Positions 33,986 through 46,379 of a stretch of DNA of 64,000 nt are shown here, one piece after another (position 1 is the first letter of the stretch; the number at the start of each line of letters is the position of its first letter). The notes under the pieces are model-generated. The model had not been told where the DNA came from. It saw nothing but the letters and a program-made list of their open reading frames with translations, and ran no database searches. Location: assembly GCA_951799445.1 (NCBI GenBank), contig OX637293.1, positions 7,316,001-7,380,000 on the forward strand, in the 5' to 3' direction. A program made the translations under genes and the position numbers. Source of the stretch: Pseudisothecium myosuroides. Its lineage: Eukaryota > Streptophyta > Bryopsida > Hypnales > Lembophyllaceae.

Positions 33986-35286
33986 TTTCTTACCAGGATT
34001 TGCTTATCAGAGTTCTGGCCTGGGTTTCTTATCAGGATTTTCTGCTTTGGACTTGAGTTTAGTTTAGGGTGGACTGATTTTGAACACTGGTTTTTGATTA
34101 GAGAGAACTACAGTATTGTAAAGTATTGTTCCAAAATGGGAATGTATACTGGCAGAGGTACGGTAGTCAGAACTTTAACCCCAAAATGACTGGGATCCAT
34201 TGCCAAATGGTCAAATATGGCATGTCTAAGCTAAATTTTGCCAATTAAATTGTACTCCCCCCATCTTAAAATGATCTTGCTGGTCTCAATTTTTGGTCTT
34301 AAATTGATCTTTCTGTTGTACTTTGTGAAGTTGCAAATTGGTCAAATTCGACTTTCACCTGCTATTTAGGATCAACAAAACAACTTTGAGTAGTAGTTCC
34401 CTTTCCATCCATCCAATAATCAATCAAAATACATATGACATGACCGAAAGGGTCAATCAATGTTGTTTGTTCTCATTTTTTGCATCTCTTTGAGTGTTGC
34501 ATGATTGAAGGAGATACAACTCTGAAAAGCGGAACAGAGGTCTACATGTGATCTTAACTAACTACCCACAAATCGGTGTCCTCATTCTCAATTATTAAGT
34601 GCCTACTAGTGCTCATTGACAATGCCTCTAAAATTGCACTTTTCAATACTCCAAAATTGCACTTTGAAAAGGATTCAAAACTCAAATATTATGTTAAACA
34701 AAAAGGGATTGAAAATATGTGATTTTTAATCTCTGAAAAATAAAATGAAGCAATTTCCACTCATACTCAGTGGCAATGTAGACCATACAAAGCAAGAGAT
34801 ACTGAAGTTGGCCACATGGTCATAGACTTCATCCTTTAAGCCGTTATAAAATAGCCATGGTATTTATAAAATTGTGAGTTTTCATTTCAATTCCAACCCT
34901 TGCAACCCCAATTCCACACTAAGGTTATCATACTGGCAACCCTTTACAAACTTCCCTGCAATCTTTCGTACAAGAAGATGCACCAGTTGAGCCCAAAAGT
35001 AGGGGTCGCAATCGGTTTGGGGGCGAGTTTGGGTCTGTATGCCTACCTTATAATGCCATTATATTGCCATTTCCCCATTGTGACATGGACTGAGTGAAGT
35101 TGGAGATCAGGTCAGATCTACAACTAATAGATGTTGATCACAAACCTGGCCGGCAATTAAATCATTTGCAAGATTAGTCAAGACTTGTTCCCAAACTCAG
35201 TTAATTTAGTGGCAGAATGCATTGCCAGAAACTTCACGGTACACATTGGCAGAGAACCAAAAACTAGCTGTTCATTAGTGTCAATA
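33986..35286. other. Convergent spacer between RING-H2 and PDCD2-family genes
   Basis: AT-rich. TACTCCCCCCATCTTAAAAT at about 34254 looks like one end of a Stowaway-like element, but no partner end is found. No gene supported. Confidence 0.45.
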
Positions 35287-38200
35287 TTAGCTAACAACTT
35301 CGGCTTGAAGGATAGTGCCTTCTACAATGATACTCCAATCTGTCCTCTCTCCGGCAATCATGGCCCGATCCGGAGCTCTTTGTAAGCAACTCTGTCAACC
35401 CACAGCCAAATCAATGTTAAGATCACCATCCTTCCTGACTTCTGTGGCATTTCCTAAAATAATCATACACAATTCAGGATTTAATACACAGATCAAGAGC
35501 ATCAATATACAATCGAACAAGTACAGGTCCTCAGGAGGCAAATACATCGTCAAACGATTCTACTATGAACCTCAAATTTGTCCATCTTTAACAACAAAAT
35601 TGTTGACTACTCCAAAGCACGTGCTAGAACAGACAATACCTGGGCACAAGAGTAAACAACTAATGTTGACCAGTCCCAATCATTCGGTCCAAATTCAGAC
35701 TGGGGAAGGTCTTTGTATGCCTGCTGCAAGAAGTATAAGACAGGAGGCATTAACTGCATCTCATACACCCGAGGTCCTCCGCATGCGCCGCATGTACCAG
35801 GCTCATCATGAGCATCTGTAGCCCACAATGGCCGACCACCAAAGCAGTATCTGCAGCATCAACCATTTGAGAACCGATATATTCCGTTCTACTACTTGAG
35901 GTTCATAATTCTAAGCTTTGTGGGCGTAAATAGACTTGGTTGTGACACAGGTACATTGACAAGTAACTAGTCCTGCGTTATCCAATAATGAGAGTATAAA
36001 TCGTGGTCGTGACAAGAAAAGCACCAAGAAACTACGACGAAGTCCACGAGAAAAGCAAATCACTGCACTAGGTCCTGAGAATGCACTTGAAACATTAGTT
36101 TAATGAAGAGCATCAAACCTGAAACACTGCTCCGGGCTTATATCCAATTTTTTCTTAAACTTAAGGTATGTTCGATCAGCAAAGATTGCTTGCTCAGGCT
36201 CATACTCCTCACCTTCCCAAAGCTCCCCAACGCCTTCAACGATCCCATAGGGATCCTCTATCTCATTCAGAGGATCATTAACCTCCCCGTCTGCAGGGTT
36301 TTCACTCCGAGTGGTAGCACTCTCATAAGGGGTAGATTCCTCACTCTGGGTGTAGACGTAGAAACATGGAAGAGCTGCAACAATGTAAAAAATCAATTAT
36401 TTCCAGAACTGAACGTGAAGCTGAACCCCTAAGTGCCCAGATGGCCAGAAGTAGCCACTCCCACACAGGATTTGAAATAAATCGTTTAGGAAGCTTGAAG
36501 GGAGGTAACAAACTGAAACAATAGAAAGAAAAAATCATACCCTATATTATTGAACAGTAGAATATGTTTTTGAAGTTACTATCATCAACCATAAACTCCA
36601 AAGTGGACTCTCAATTTTTGATTTGGAGATCTGGGGATAATCCTACGAAAGGAAAGAAGAGTTGATGGTCATACATGGCAAAAAGCTCTCTGATATTGTG
36701 TGGTTCGAAGTTGTGGCCTCCCCTGAATCTGAGCCATCCCCTTGGTTACCCCGATGATGATGGTGATGGTGGTGGTGATGGTGATTTCTATTTCCCGCAG
36801 CCGCATAGCCAGCCTCCAGCAAGGAAAACTCGAGCTCCTGCAAGTTCATGACTTCGGATTCATTGCCATCATCTCCAGCATATCCATCCCAGGAATTTTC
36901 ATCCCACCATTCACCTTGCTCCTGTTGTTGTGGCCCAAGCTGGCTACTTGATGCGTTTTCGCCCCACCTGGGCACCAGACAAAATGAGGGATTTTACAGC
37001 ATGCGTTAGAGGATACTAAAACCGTTAAAACACTTCGCTCCGTCTCCTAAAACTTACCAACTCCTCTCCTCCGATACACGCGGATGGTCTTCAATTAGCA
37101 GGTGATGTAGGCATGATTTGGCTAAATTTCTATGGCAACTGATCTTTGAATGGAAATGGAGTAGTCAACTATCCTTTCAAAAGGGGTCCAGCGTCCCACT
37201 TTGATTGATTGCACAAGAATTATCATACACAGTGATAAAAAAATTGATCTCAAGAGAGTTTGGCTCTGGTAGAACCCAAAGTGATCTCTCCAGTGAGCTC
37301 TATGATTATCTCCCAATCAAAGCACACTCCTACGCTGAATGTGATGCTGAATGTGACGCCAATGCTCTTCTCTCCCTCAATCAGAACCCTAAATCTCTAA
37401 AGAACTCGAGAGTGCCAGCAAGAACCCGTACACAAGAACGAAAAAGACGATAAAGTACACCATAGACATACCCTTGGTTGTTAGTCGCTTCATTAGGTCC
37501 ACTCTGAGGTCCACTTATTGATGCAGTACTAGAGGCAGCTGCACTCTCTGTTTGATCCTGCTGGGATGCATTCTCACTGGGCAACTCCTTTTGAAACCGA
37601 ATTGTACGCCAACTGTGCCGAACCACAAAAGGCGGAAAATCGTAATGAGGCAGAGAAATCGCTTCGCTTTGCACAAATATTGTCTAGTTGACATTAACCC
37701 CTAAGTGCTCAAATGGCCAAAAGTGTCTGCTTCCATATCTTTAGGAGATGAAAGGAATACATCATTTTAAGAAGCTTCACGGATGGTAGCAAATTTTACC
37801 AATAGAAAGAAAAAGTCATATCCTACATTCTTGAACAATAGAAATATGTTTTGAAAGCTTCAGAAGCGGAATAGGAAAAGCTTTAAAAGTGGAGTTTTCA
37901 GCTAAAGCACTCGGGGACTATAAGAGGTAAGAAAACATGGAAAATGTTTTGCAGACGGTGGAGGATAAAGCAAAAAAAATAACTGACCTGCTGCGATCAA
38001 CGCCACAACTTGCAGATGGACATCCTAAGATAAAGAGGGAACGCTCGTCAAGCCTTGATCCGTAGAGTGTAAGAGGTGCATATATCTGCAACCCTAAACC
38101 CACCCTTAATAACCAGATCGTTCGTGAATTTGCTTGCAATTAACAACTGATATTCTCTAGAAATTGCAGGTAAAGAAATGAATTAATGAAACCCTTACGC

Positions 38201-39165
38201 GCATCGAAACCCTAAAACTCATCCGAACCAGCTGATGCCCCTCACATGTAGTCAAGCAACAAGCCATCAGCAGGCAGAAACGAAACAGGATTGCGCGAAG
38301 CCATTCAATATCTACTCTCTTCAACGCACATGAATCCCTACGAAAAATGCCGTAACTGAGAATTTCGTAGGCGGGGAGGAAGGAATACATGGAAAGAACC
38401 TGTGCAACAAGTCCCAGGTAGCCATCACAAACCCCGCACCTGAGCAACTCGTCGTTCACATCCTGGAGCGGAATCGGCCAATCCTGCACACACTCACCGC
38501 GATTTCAAATCAATCACCAAATACATCCAACAATGCAACATCGCAAATTTCACGATTCTGAACCTCAACAGGAACATTAACCTAAAACTTCACACTAACT
38601 AATGACCAATTCGGCTGATCATATTGTAAAATTTATAGTTCAGACACGCACAATTTTATAATCACCAGGATCAGCGAAAAACATTGAACGAGATATACAC
38701 AATAGTCCCCATACGACCACCTCAAAAGTGCTAAAAAAATCGGGCCTCTAATTTGGCCTCTTCGTTTTTTAGGGTTAACATCAAGATTGACGTTCGTCCA
38801 GCTTCGAATGCACAAAACGGTACCTAAGGATCCACAAGGCTGCAGAACATACCGGTTGCCCTCCGATTTTGGTCGTGTAATGGTCGGCAGGCTCGTTGGT
38901 TTCCTCCGCCCATGGTCCAGGCAATCCCAGCACGACCTCCTTTTCATCCTGCAGAGCTCATGATCAAGGCAGAGCAGAAATGGATCAGTTCGCGGCCCTA
39001 CATTCTCGTTCTGGCATCATTTTGGGCGAGAGCGCTCTCAATTATGCGACATTGAAAAGAAATTTGTAAAGAATTTGTGAAAAATTTGTGAAGCGAAACC
39101 AGGAAGAAGAGAGGCGAACAGGGCGTTACCAGATCCACCAATTCGGACGGCAAGGGGCGGCCCAT
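35287..39165 (-). CDS. Programmed cell death protein 2 (PDCD2/PDCD2L) family protein
   Basis: Minus-strand exons 39165-39130, 38948-38853, 38483-38400, 38085-37988, 37612-37472, 36967-36675, 36374-36119, 35850-35640 and 35391-35287 give 439 residues; every junction keeps phase. The N-terminal half has the family opening LGLPGPWAE...[14 protein letters not shown], then [20 protein letters not shown] and [11 protein letters not shown], the zinc-binding TYPP-type cysteines. The C-terminal PDCD2_C domain includes [20 protein letters not shown]. An acidic, low-complexity middle contains ten consecutive His (36754-36783). PDCD2 proteins act as dedicated chaperones of ribosomal protein uS5 in other eukaryotes; that role is inferred here. 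The short last exon (SCLQRAPD...) fits by phase and continues YSCAQ to YSCAQSC. Confidence 0.9.
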
Positions 39166-40272
39166 GAGCGAGGAAGGAGAAGGAAAAACAGAGCTGCAGG
39201 AGTATCGGAGAAGACGAGGAGTGAAGAAGGCAAACATAGCGAGGCTTGCCCTTTGGCTTCAAAGCCTTCAAGTCCCCTCCCAACTTTACCTTTCAGACCA
39301 AATGAGGTAGACAAGCCTATTATCACCCTCATTTGCAATCTGAATATCTTGGGGCCAACTCCAAGAGGGGCACATATTTTTTTTACAGGTGTGTGCTTGT
39401 TTCACTGATCAAACCCAAGTGGAATTATAATTTTTCAATTCATGCAATGATTTTATCAAAAAATGAACGGATTTGGATTTTTTTTTGGATGGAATCGGAA
39501 CCAAAAGTAGGATGACAAAATTAGGCAGTGGCCGGTCTACCAAAAGGATACACTAATTTAATCTATTCGTGTGTGTGACACTAATTTACTAGAGTCACAT
39601 ATATTTGGCTATCACGGTTGGCAAAAAGCAAATAAAAAAGCAAAAGCTCAATTTTTTTGGATATTACATTGTGAGAGAGAGATAGAGAGAGAGGGAAATC
39701 AAATAAATTAATGTTGCAAATGCCAAGCTATCAAATAATGAAACTCATGCAAATTTTAGAATCAAATAGATGTAAATTGTAGAATAATAAATTTACCACC
39801 TTCTTAATGTTCCTATATTGAAGGCATCAAATTCTTGCCAAAAAAAATAATAACAATAATATTTTTTTATTAATTCTAAAAGCGACTATCAAACCAATGT
39901 TTTCAATTTTAATTATTTGGCTTGAAATGTCAACCTTGGTAGTCAAGTGCAGTGGTACAGGTTCAAATTTTGATATATAGGACCAATTTTTACAAAAACT
40001 AGTATGCCTTATATTGTTGCTACGGTGAAATTCAAAAATAACTCCAAAATCCATAACTTTTACATTGTAAGTTTGAATGCCTCAAAACAAAGCCCATGCA
40101 CCACTCCTCGCAAAGAGCGTTTTGACGGTACTAAGAATGTGACTAGGGGGCACACAATTCCAAAGATTTCACCCCTTCTTCTCCAAAATGAAAAAAAAAA
40201 TATTGGACCCACCCATACTCCAGGGTACCAAGGTGCCATGGTGCGTTATCAAATGAAAAATCACAATAACTA
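39166..40272. other. Divergent intergenic region between PDCD2-family gene and J-Fd gene 2
   Basis: Holds the promoters of both genes. GAGAGAGAGATAGAGAGAGA lies at 39674-39693, a GA-rich microsatellite. About 40000-40160 is a copy of dispersed family R1 (CATAACTTTTACATTGTAAG, GGTACTAAGAATGTGAC). No other gene seen. Confidence 0.5.
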
Positions 40273-40505
40273 CACAAAATAGTGAAATCAGGTTGCCCCA
40301 CACTAATTTCTCGACATTTGACACTATATAAATATTTCATATAACTTTACAAGAATGCACCACTTTTGAATTAGGATTTTGTTGTAATTGGGACTTGTGA
40401 ACCTCCACGTGTACAAATAAAAATATTTTTAGAAACATTTGTTGACTTTGATGGCTTGTAAAGTAACTTTCTTGAGGTAAGGCAACCTAATTTCACTATT
40501 TTGTG
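40273..40505. mobile_element. MITE family M, copy 2, in the J-Fd gene 2 promoter
   Basis: A 233-bp element. Left CACAAAATAGTGAAATCAGG, right inverse CCTAATTTCACTATTTTGTG, TA flanks (40271-40272, 40506-40507). Its right edge lies 273 bp upstream of the ATG of J-Fd gene 2, so it may contribute leader or regulatory sequence. Confidence 0.88.
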
Positions 40506-40778
40506 TAGGTGAGGTACCGTGCTCCGGAAGACCGGTTGATAACCTCCACCAACGAGACCCGGCATCCCCACCCCAAAGTTCAAAAAGCGCGGGAGACAAC
40601 AAATCACAAACCTTCCCCTCTCAAACCCCGCCACCTTCACAGTCGGGGCCCGCAACTCCGCAAGGGCGGTGAGCGCTCATCTGCCCTTCTCTTCACTACA
40701 AATCTCTCCACTTTCCCCGAGTTTCACGAATTCCCTACTTGCACCAATTTCCCATCTGCTCGAATTCAAATACCTGAC

Positions 40779-43028
40779 ATGGAGCAATTTTCAGTGCTCT
40801 CCGGACAATCCTGCTGCCAATTTTTAGCCTCGCAACAATCTGCAAGCTCTTCATCCGCTTACTCATCACCTAAAACGCAAGTGGTTCTAAATCGCAAACC
40901 CCGACGGAAGTGTAGTTTTGTAGAGTCAAGTAGTAGTGGCTTTGTTCGTGAAGTTCGAGGAAGCAGATGGAATGGAAGATGGAGTGGAAGATGGAGTGGA
41001 AATGGGAGAGGGAGGAATGTGGCAGTTAGGGCGCAGGATCGGTCAGGGAGTAGCGTGAATGGGACGAGCAGGGGGACCCCGTACTCTGTTTTAGGCGTCG
41101 CTCCAGACTGTACTGAGGAAGATATTAAAGTTGCGTTTAGAAATCTGGTATGTTTGGGTTTGGGTTTTTGTGGGTATCTTTGATTAGTTTGCTCCAATTT
41201 GCTCTGTTTTAGGATTTTTGTAAGGCTATTTTGAGTGAGGTAGGAACACTTAAGATCAACACTTTTGCTTGTGATGACAATTACTGGTCGAGTATTTGTA
41301 TGTTCGTATTAGTGACAAACGAAAAGAGGATTCCAATGAGCACATGAATTAGTCGTTTGGGTATCGTCTGAAAAAATTATGAATTATCCAAGTTTTACTG
41401 GTAGATGTTTCGATATCGCAATAGGTGGGTATTGTTACAACTAAACATCAAGTGGCGCTTTTGAATCCCTAGCAATTTTGAGTGTCTTTACCTTAAATGA
41501 CATCTTGTTGGGTTGCAATCCAGTGAAGCAGGCATGACTTATTTGGCATTAGGGATTTGATTCATGTGGTGATGTTTTTTTATTTGACAGATTAAAGAGT
41601 TTCACCCTGATGTTTACAAGGGCACGGAAGATGCAGATGCTATCACACAGCGGATTATTAGGGCTTATGAAGTAAGTTACGTACGTTCGCTTGGAATCTC
41701 CATGTAGTTGCAGGTTTGGTGTGAATGCATGTAGTTTCCAAGACGTTTTTTTGGCTTTGGCTGTCTCATGTTTTTAGTTTCCATAGACTTATTTGATGTA
41801 TTTGTTTTTTTATGTTTGAATTGTGCAGCTTCTAACGAACGAGAGCGTTGAAAGAATTTACAGAAGGTTGGCACCAAATTCTTCCCATTGTTGCATTGAT
41901 TTGCTTTTGCTTAAGATCTTGCATTGGTCGATTATTTCAGCATTGAGTCTTCCGTTCAATGCTATGTAATTCAGCTTTGAATGTTTGCTTTCTGGATTAA
42001 CAACTTGTATCAAGCGAACTGGAAGTTGCCTTGAGTTTTTTTTATACCTCATAATGCTAACGACGATATCTGTGGTAGCTCGGCATGCATCTTCTTCACC
42101 CTTCGCTATATGATGATGGCTTAGCTTGTGTTAACCTAAAATATCCTTCTGCAACTCTCTGCAGGAAGAATCTAGATCCATTTGAGGATCCGGAATGTGA
42201 AGCAGAAGATGTCTTTGTGTTCGAAATGAACTGCATAGGCCGAGGTTTGAAATTGCTTACGAACATCTTCCTCTTACTGAGACTATCATGTCTGCTATCT
42301 CAATGATGGTTTCAGTTGTTTCGAAAATCTTTTCATAAGGCCGTGACCCCCTTTTAATTCAATTTTGGTGTGGTTCGACAGGCTGCCCTTACCCTTGTAC
42401 GAATAGGGCACCAGATGTTTTCAAATTTGCTGCTGATACTGGATGTGCCAGGGCGGTTTCACAGAGTAAGTTCATTTTATACATTTATTTTCTGATTGAA
42501 CTGTTGATCATCTAAGCTGAGTATTCTCCTGCCTGTTTTAATGGAGTAGCTGACAATTGAGAGTTGTTTCAAAACACTGACAATTATTTTTGCGATTGCT
42601 AATGGTAGGAGGACCTGGGCAAGGTGAAGACTACGGAGTTCAGCTTGCTGTTGGCCAATGTCCTCGTAACTGCATCTATTGGGTAACTCCTATGCAACGT
42701 GTTGTTCTAGAGGATCTCATGGAACGGTATGTGCACGAGGGCATTTCATTCTTTCTCTTTTCCACTACATCTCTCTTTATAGGGTTGTAAGATGTGAGAC
42801 TACTGTGGTTTAATTGAGACAAATGTGGCGTTATTTTCAGCTCCGTAATTGCGAACCCTGACCATTTTGTGATTGTAATGCAGTGTTTTGGAGGGAACAA
42901 CATACTCGAGTGAGCTAGTGATACTAGAGTCGTTGATTTCGCGTGCAAACTATGAGAATGGGAGGTATCAACCTCCAAAGCAGAAAAGGCAGCCTTCTAG
43001 CAGCGATCAGTGGGTCGATTGGTTCTGA
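40779..43028 (+). CDS. Chloroplast J-domain / ferredoxin-like fusion protein (gene 2)
   Basis: Exons 40779-41147, 41591-41671, 41829-41866, 42165-42244, 42382-42465, 42609-42726 and 42884-43028 give 304 residues in one frame. Residues 1 to about 85 are Ser/Arg-rich (plastid transit-like). A J-domain follows (about 100-163) with HPD in FHPDVYKG, split by introns. Then a ferredoxin-like domain (about 180-250) contains NCIGRGCPYPCTNRAPDVF and QCPRNCIYWV. The first three cysteines are spaced C-x4-C-x3-C, unlike CxxCxxC in gene 1, so cluster binding is uncertain. Unlike gene 1 it is short and has no C-terminal membrane segments; it ends in a basic, Gln-rich tail. It most resembles the short J-Fd class of plant plastid proteins. 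The ATG chosen is the first in frame; the frame upstream opens without ATG and abuts a MITE. Confidence 0.9.
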
Positions 43029-43618
43029 AATTGAAACATAGCACCAACAAGGCTATTGTGGCAAGGGCAACACTCTTTTAAATATGTATTGAAACTATCT
43101 AGTTGAGAAGCGCCAGGATTTACAAGACAAGATTGATTTGGAAGCATGAGAAGAGCTTTGGCACAATATTTGCTCATGTCAGAGAAGACTTTGGAGAGGG
43201 CAAACTGGAAAGCATTACTGAAAACGGAAGACATGCACTGTGCTAGCTACAGTTTCTACTTGATTCAGTGGTCAGTAGGAAACTCTCATTTTGTATATAT
43301 TGACGCTCCCATGGGTACTTACTAGACTTGCTCCAAATGACTCTAGTCGCGTTGTTCGTAGGGCCAGAGTTCTTCCTCTAACCTTGGAACATTTAGTGCT
43401 CAACATTTTTGGTCAAGCCGAGTGAAAAGAAATGCTTTAATTTGTAATATGGCTGCTCAAAGCAAGATTTTGGACATTGCTGTGTGATGTAATTCTATTA
43501 TGCACAACTTTTATATTCTCTGCTGGTGTGGGGATTGGTGTGGATCTGGTGAGTACTTTGGATGTTTGTATTTTGGAAATATCAAAAATAGAATAAAAAT
43601 AGAACAAAAACTATGCAC
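43029..43618. other. 3' flank of J-Fd gene 2
   Basis: Probably 3' UTR then spacer. No further gene seen. Confidence 0.5.
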
Positions 43619-43620
43619 TA

Positions 43621-43874
43621 CACTAAATGAGTGAAATTAGGTTGTCCCTCACCAATTTCTTGACATTTTACACTTAAATATTTATCATTATTGTAGTAAT
43701 TTTCATCAATAATTATTGTAGTATATATTTTTTTAATAGAATTAGCAAACACAAATATTAAAATTAAATTTAGAGAGTCGAATGCACCTACATGTAAAAA
43801 AATGGCAAATTGTAAGGTAAGTTTTTTGGGTAAAGCAACCTAATTGTTAAGCAACCTAATTTCACTATTTAATG
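43621..43874. mobile_element. MITE family M, copy 3
   Basis: Left CACTAAATGAGTGAAATTAG, right inverse CAACCTAATTTCACTATTTA then ATG, TA flanks (43619-43620, 43875-43876). The ends have diverged more than in copies 1 and 2. Confidence 0.78.
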
Positions 43875-44173
43875 TAGTGGAATTACAACATTAGCAAATA
43901 GACTTTCTTTTGTACAAATTGATTTTTGATTATTTTTCTTGCACATACAAGAGTGAGAATCAAATTCGAACATTTAGATGGTCGGCATACATGAATAGTT
44001 TGTTCATTGAGGGTCACGTGTTTGACCTGAAGTTTGAAATGCAAATGATTGACACTTTAGTTACTTGTACATCTTGCATCTATGAACAATTGAAAATATG
44101 TTTTGAAAAATGATTGTACTTTGCTATTGACTACAAATATTACTAAGTTTCAAAAGTTATATTTCTACATTAA

Positions 44174-45651
44174 CTTCTAAAGGACCAAGGTCAATTCTAT
44201 AAAAAACACTCAAAACTACCACTTCTGTTGCATTCACCCAAGAAAACCAAAAAAATAATTTTTTTAATAATCTAACCATAGGATCTTGTACTTCACTTGT
44301 CTAAGATGATTTGGTAAAAATTTCATCAAATTTAACCTTACAGATTGGAAGATATTAGCATTCAAAGTTGGATTAAAAAAATTCAAGAAGATGCTTAGAT
44401 TGCCCAAAAAACCAAACTGTCCATAATTTTCTCATCACTAGCCCAAATAGAATGAATCAAAGCTTCACATGTGGACAAAAATATACTCCCTCCGTCCCGA
44501 AAATAATCCAGGGTTTCTTTCAACTGGCTAGATTAGTGCGTGACTTGCTCATATTTTCAAGGAATTGCATAGTTTCTATAGCTTCCACTAAAGTCCACTA
44601 GGTGTGAAAGAATGGAAGTCAACATTTGAGTGGAGGAAATTGAAAAGACACAACGAAATTTACAAAATGTACCCCTTTTTCAAAGTGCTCCGGTGGTATG
44701 AAATTTGATCCGTCTGCTGCAAGTGTTGGTGCACAAATGTCCTTTGACATTCTCCATATGCCATTCTGATGATGCCTTGGCACTCCAGTGCACAAAATTC
44801 TTGTTATTGTGCTCCGAATTTAATAAACTTTATTGCTTGACTTGTAAGCTTCATGTAATTGTCTTGAAACTGTGATTATTGACAGTCTAGCTTCTTGAGG
44901 AGTCTGCTCAGTTAGGCTTACAGGGAGCTTAAGTTCATTTAGTCCACCTTTACAGTTTGGAAAATGCTATGTTTCATGTGTAAAAAAAGAAATTTGATGG
45001 CCTCCATTTCTCTTATATTGTGGTGAAATTCTTGTTTAAAGCTGCTCATGTTTGGTTTTGGATTATGTAGGTATGAAGATCTGGACCATGAGACAAACCC
45101 ACATGGTCTACTCTCAAACCATTTCTTCAGTAACTTGTTGATCAATCTGTTCATCTTATAAACGTAAAGTGGGTACCCCCAAACCGCCACTTTTGGGTAC
45201 TGGGCCTAATTACTATTATTAGACTGGTCAAATTTTCATATGTTCTTCTTGGCAAGTGAAAGGAGGTTCCAACGCACCAAAGAATGCAACATTTGGATAC
45301 TGTATGCAAAAGTTATTAAGAAACACCGAATTTAATTTGGGACAAGTATATATGGAAACCCTGGATTTATTTCGGGATGGAGGGAGTAATATTTTAGGAC
45401 TTTATTTATTTATTTAATTATTTTGATTTTTTGTGATTTTTTTTTGTGATGCCCGCCGACATCTATTTTTGGCTTATCGTGCCATAACTTTTGTTTCCAA
45501 GCACCAATTGAAATAAAAATTATATATCCATGAAGCTCTCGCATAACCGCACATCTTCAAAAAAATTCAAAAAAATTCACTACAAATTGAGACAGTAGGA
45601 ACCTACCCGGACCCAAATTGTTCTCTGAGGGGACAAAAGGTCCATTAGGGG
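44174..45651. mobile_element. TTAA-flanked TIR element, copy 3, interrupted by a second transposon
   Basis: Outer ends CTTCTAAAGGACC (44174) and GGTCCATTAGGGG (to 45651), with TTAA on both sides (44170-44173, 45652-45655). Inverted relative to copy 1: its left arm matches the inverse of 300-600 and its right arm the inverse of 30-300. A 901-bp Stowaway-like element plus a TA duplication splits it at 44486-45386. Confidence 0.82.
44486..45386. mobile_element. Stowaway/mariner-like element nested in the TTAA element
   Basis: Ends CTCCCTCCGTCCCGAAAATA and the inverse of CTCCCTCCATCCCGAAATAA, both continuing into ATCCAGGGTTTC: about 32-bp inverted repeats. TA flanks (44484-44485, 45387-45388). 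CTCCCTCCGTCCC is the hallmark end of plant Stowaway elements. At 901 bp it is larger than a typical MITE. An 83-codon minus-strand frame (45190-44939) shows no clear transposase motif. Confidence 0.9.
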
Positions 45652-45655
45652 TTAA

Positions 45656-46379
45656 ACACCATTACAAGTAATTTATCCCCTTATTGGTTGTTCAACCACT
45701 TATTAGGTGAATGATGATTGTTTTGAATAGTGTACTCCATCCAATTAATATTCATTGAAAAATCCTACGTTTAATTTTTCCAATCTCCCTAGGACCCTTT
45801 AAAAGAAGGAATATCTTTTCCGAAATACCTGAAAAGGACATATTTGTTAGGAAGAAGGAACCCTACAAGAAATTAAGAATGTTATGATAAGCATACATAC
45901 AAGAACCTTTTTTTTAATTTGAAGTGAATATAGGCATCTAGGAAAGAATAAAGTAAGGTGGACTAAATTACATGGCTTAGAAGAGGAATAATTCTTTTTT
46001 GTTTTTTTCCCTATACACCCTTTTTGAGACCTATGGTTTGAATTTTCGAATGTTACGTGCTTATCGTGAATCAATCATGTACCAGTAGACATTTTGGACA
46101 AGTTTCAATTATATATTATGTTTTTTTAAAGCATTTGAAGTGCCTCCAAGAGAAGCAAAAACTCATGCACCCATCTTATCGTGCCACGTCGTCCCTTCAT
46201 CACCTCCACGTGGATTTCTCGATGATATGTCACATCCACGCAAGCACCAGCACAAGACAGGCCCTTCAGTCTCACAACGCCATCGTCGTCACCGTCGCTG
46301 CAACAACCTTCTTCTCGCCATCAAATTGCGCTTGCAATCCTCCACACAAGCTCATTTCCAATTCCAGCGCACCCCTTTT
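45656..46379. other. Spacer upstream of the ETF-beta gene
   Basis: AT-rich to about 46140, then more genic composition. Overlapping frames from 46057-46565 have no family features and run into the duplicated leader region. Confidence 0.45.

Noticed and set aside
34250..34450. A Stowaway element at CTCCCCCCATCTTAAAAT
   Set aside because: Only one end is visible; no inverse partner or TA-bounded unit was found nearby.
44939..45190. Transposase remnant in the Stowaway-like element
   Set aside because: The 83-codon frame contains no DDE/D block or helix-turn-helix that I can recognise.
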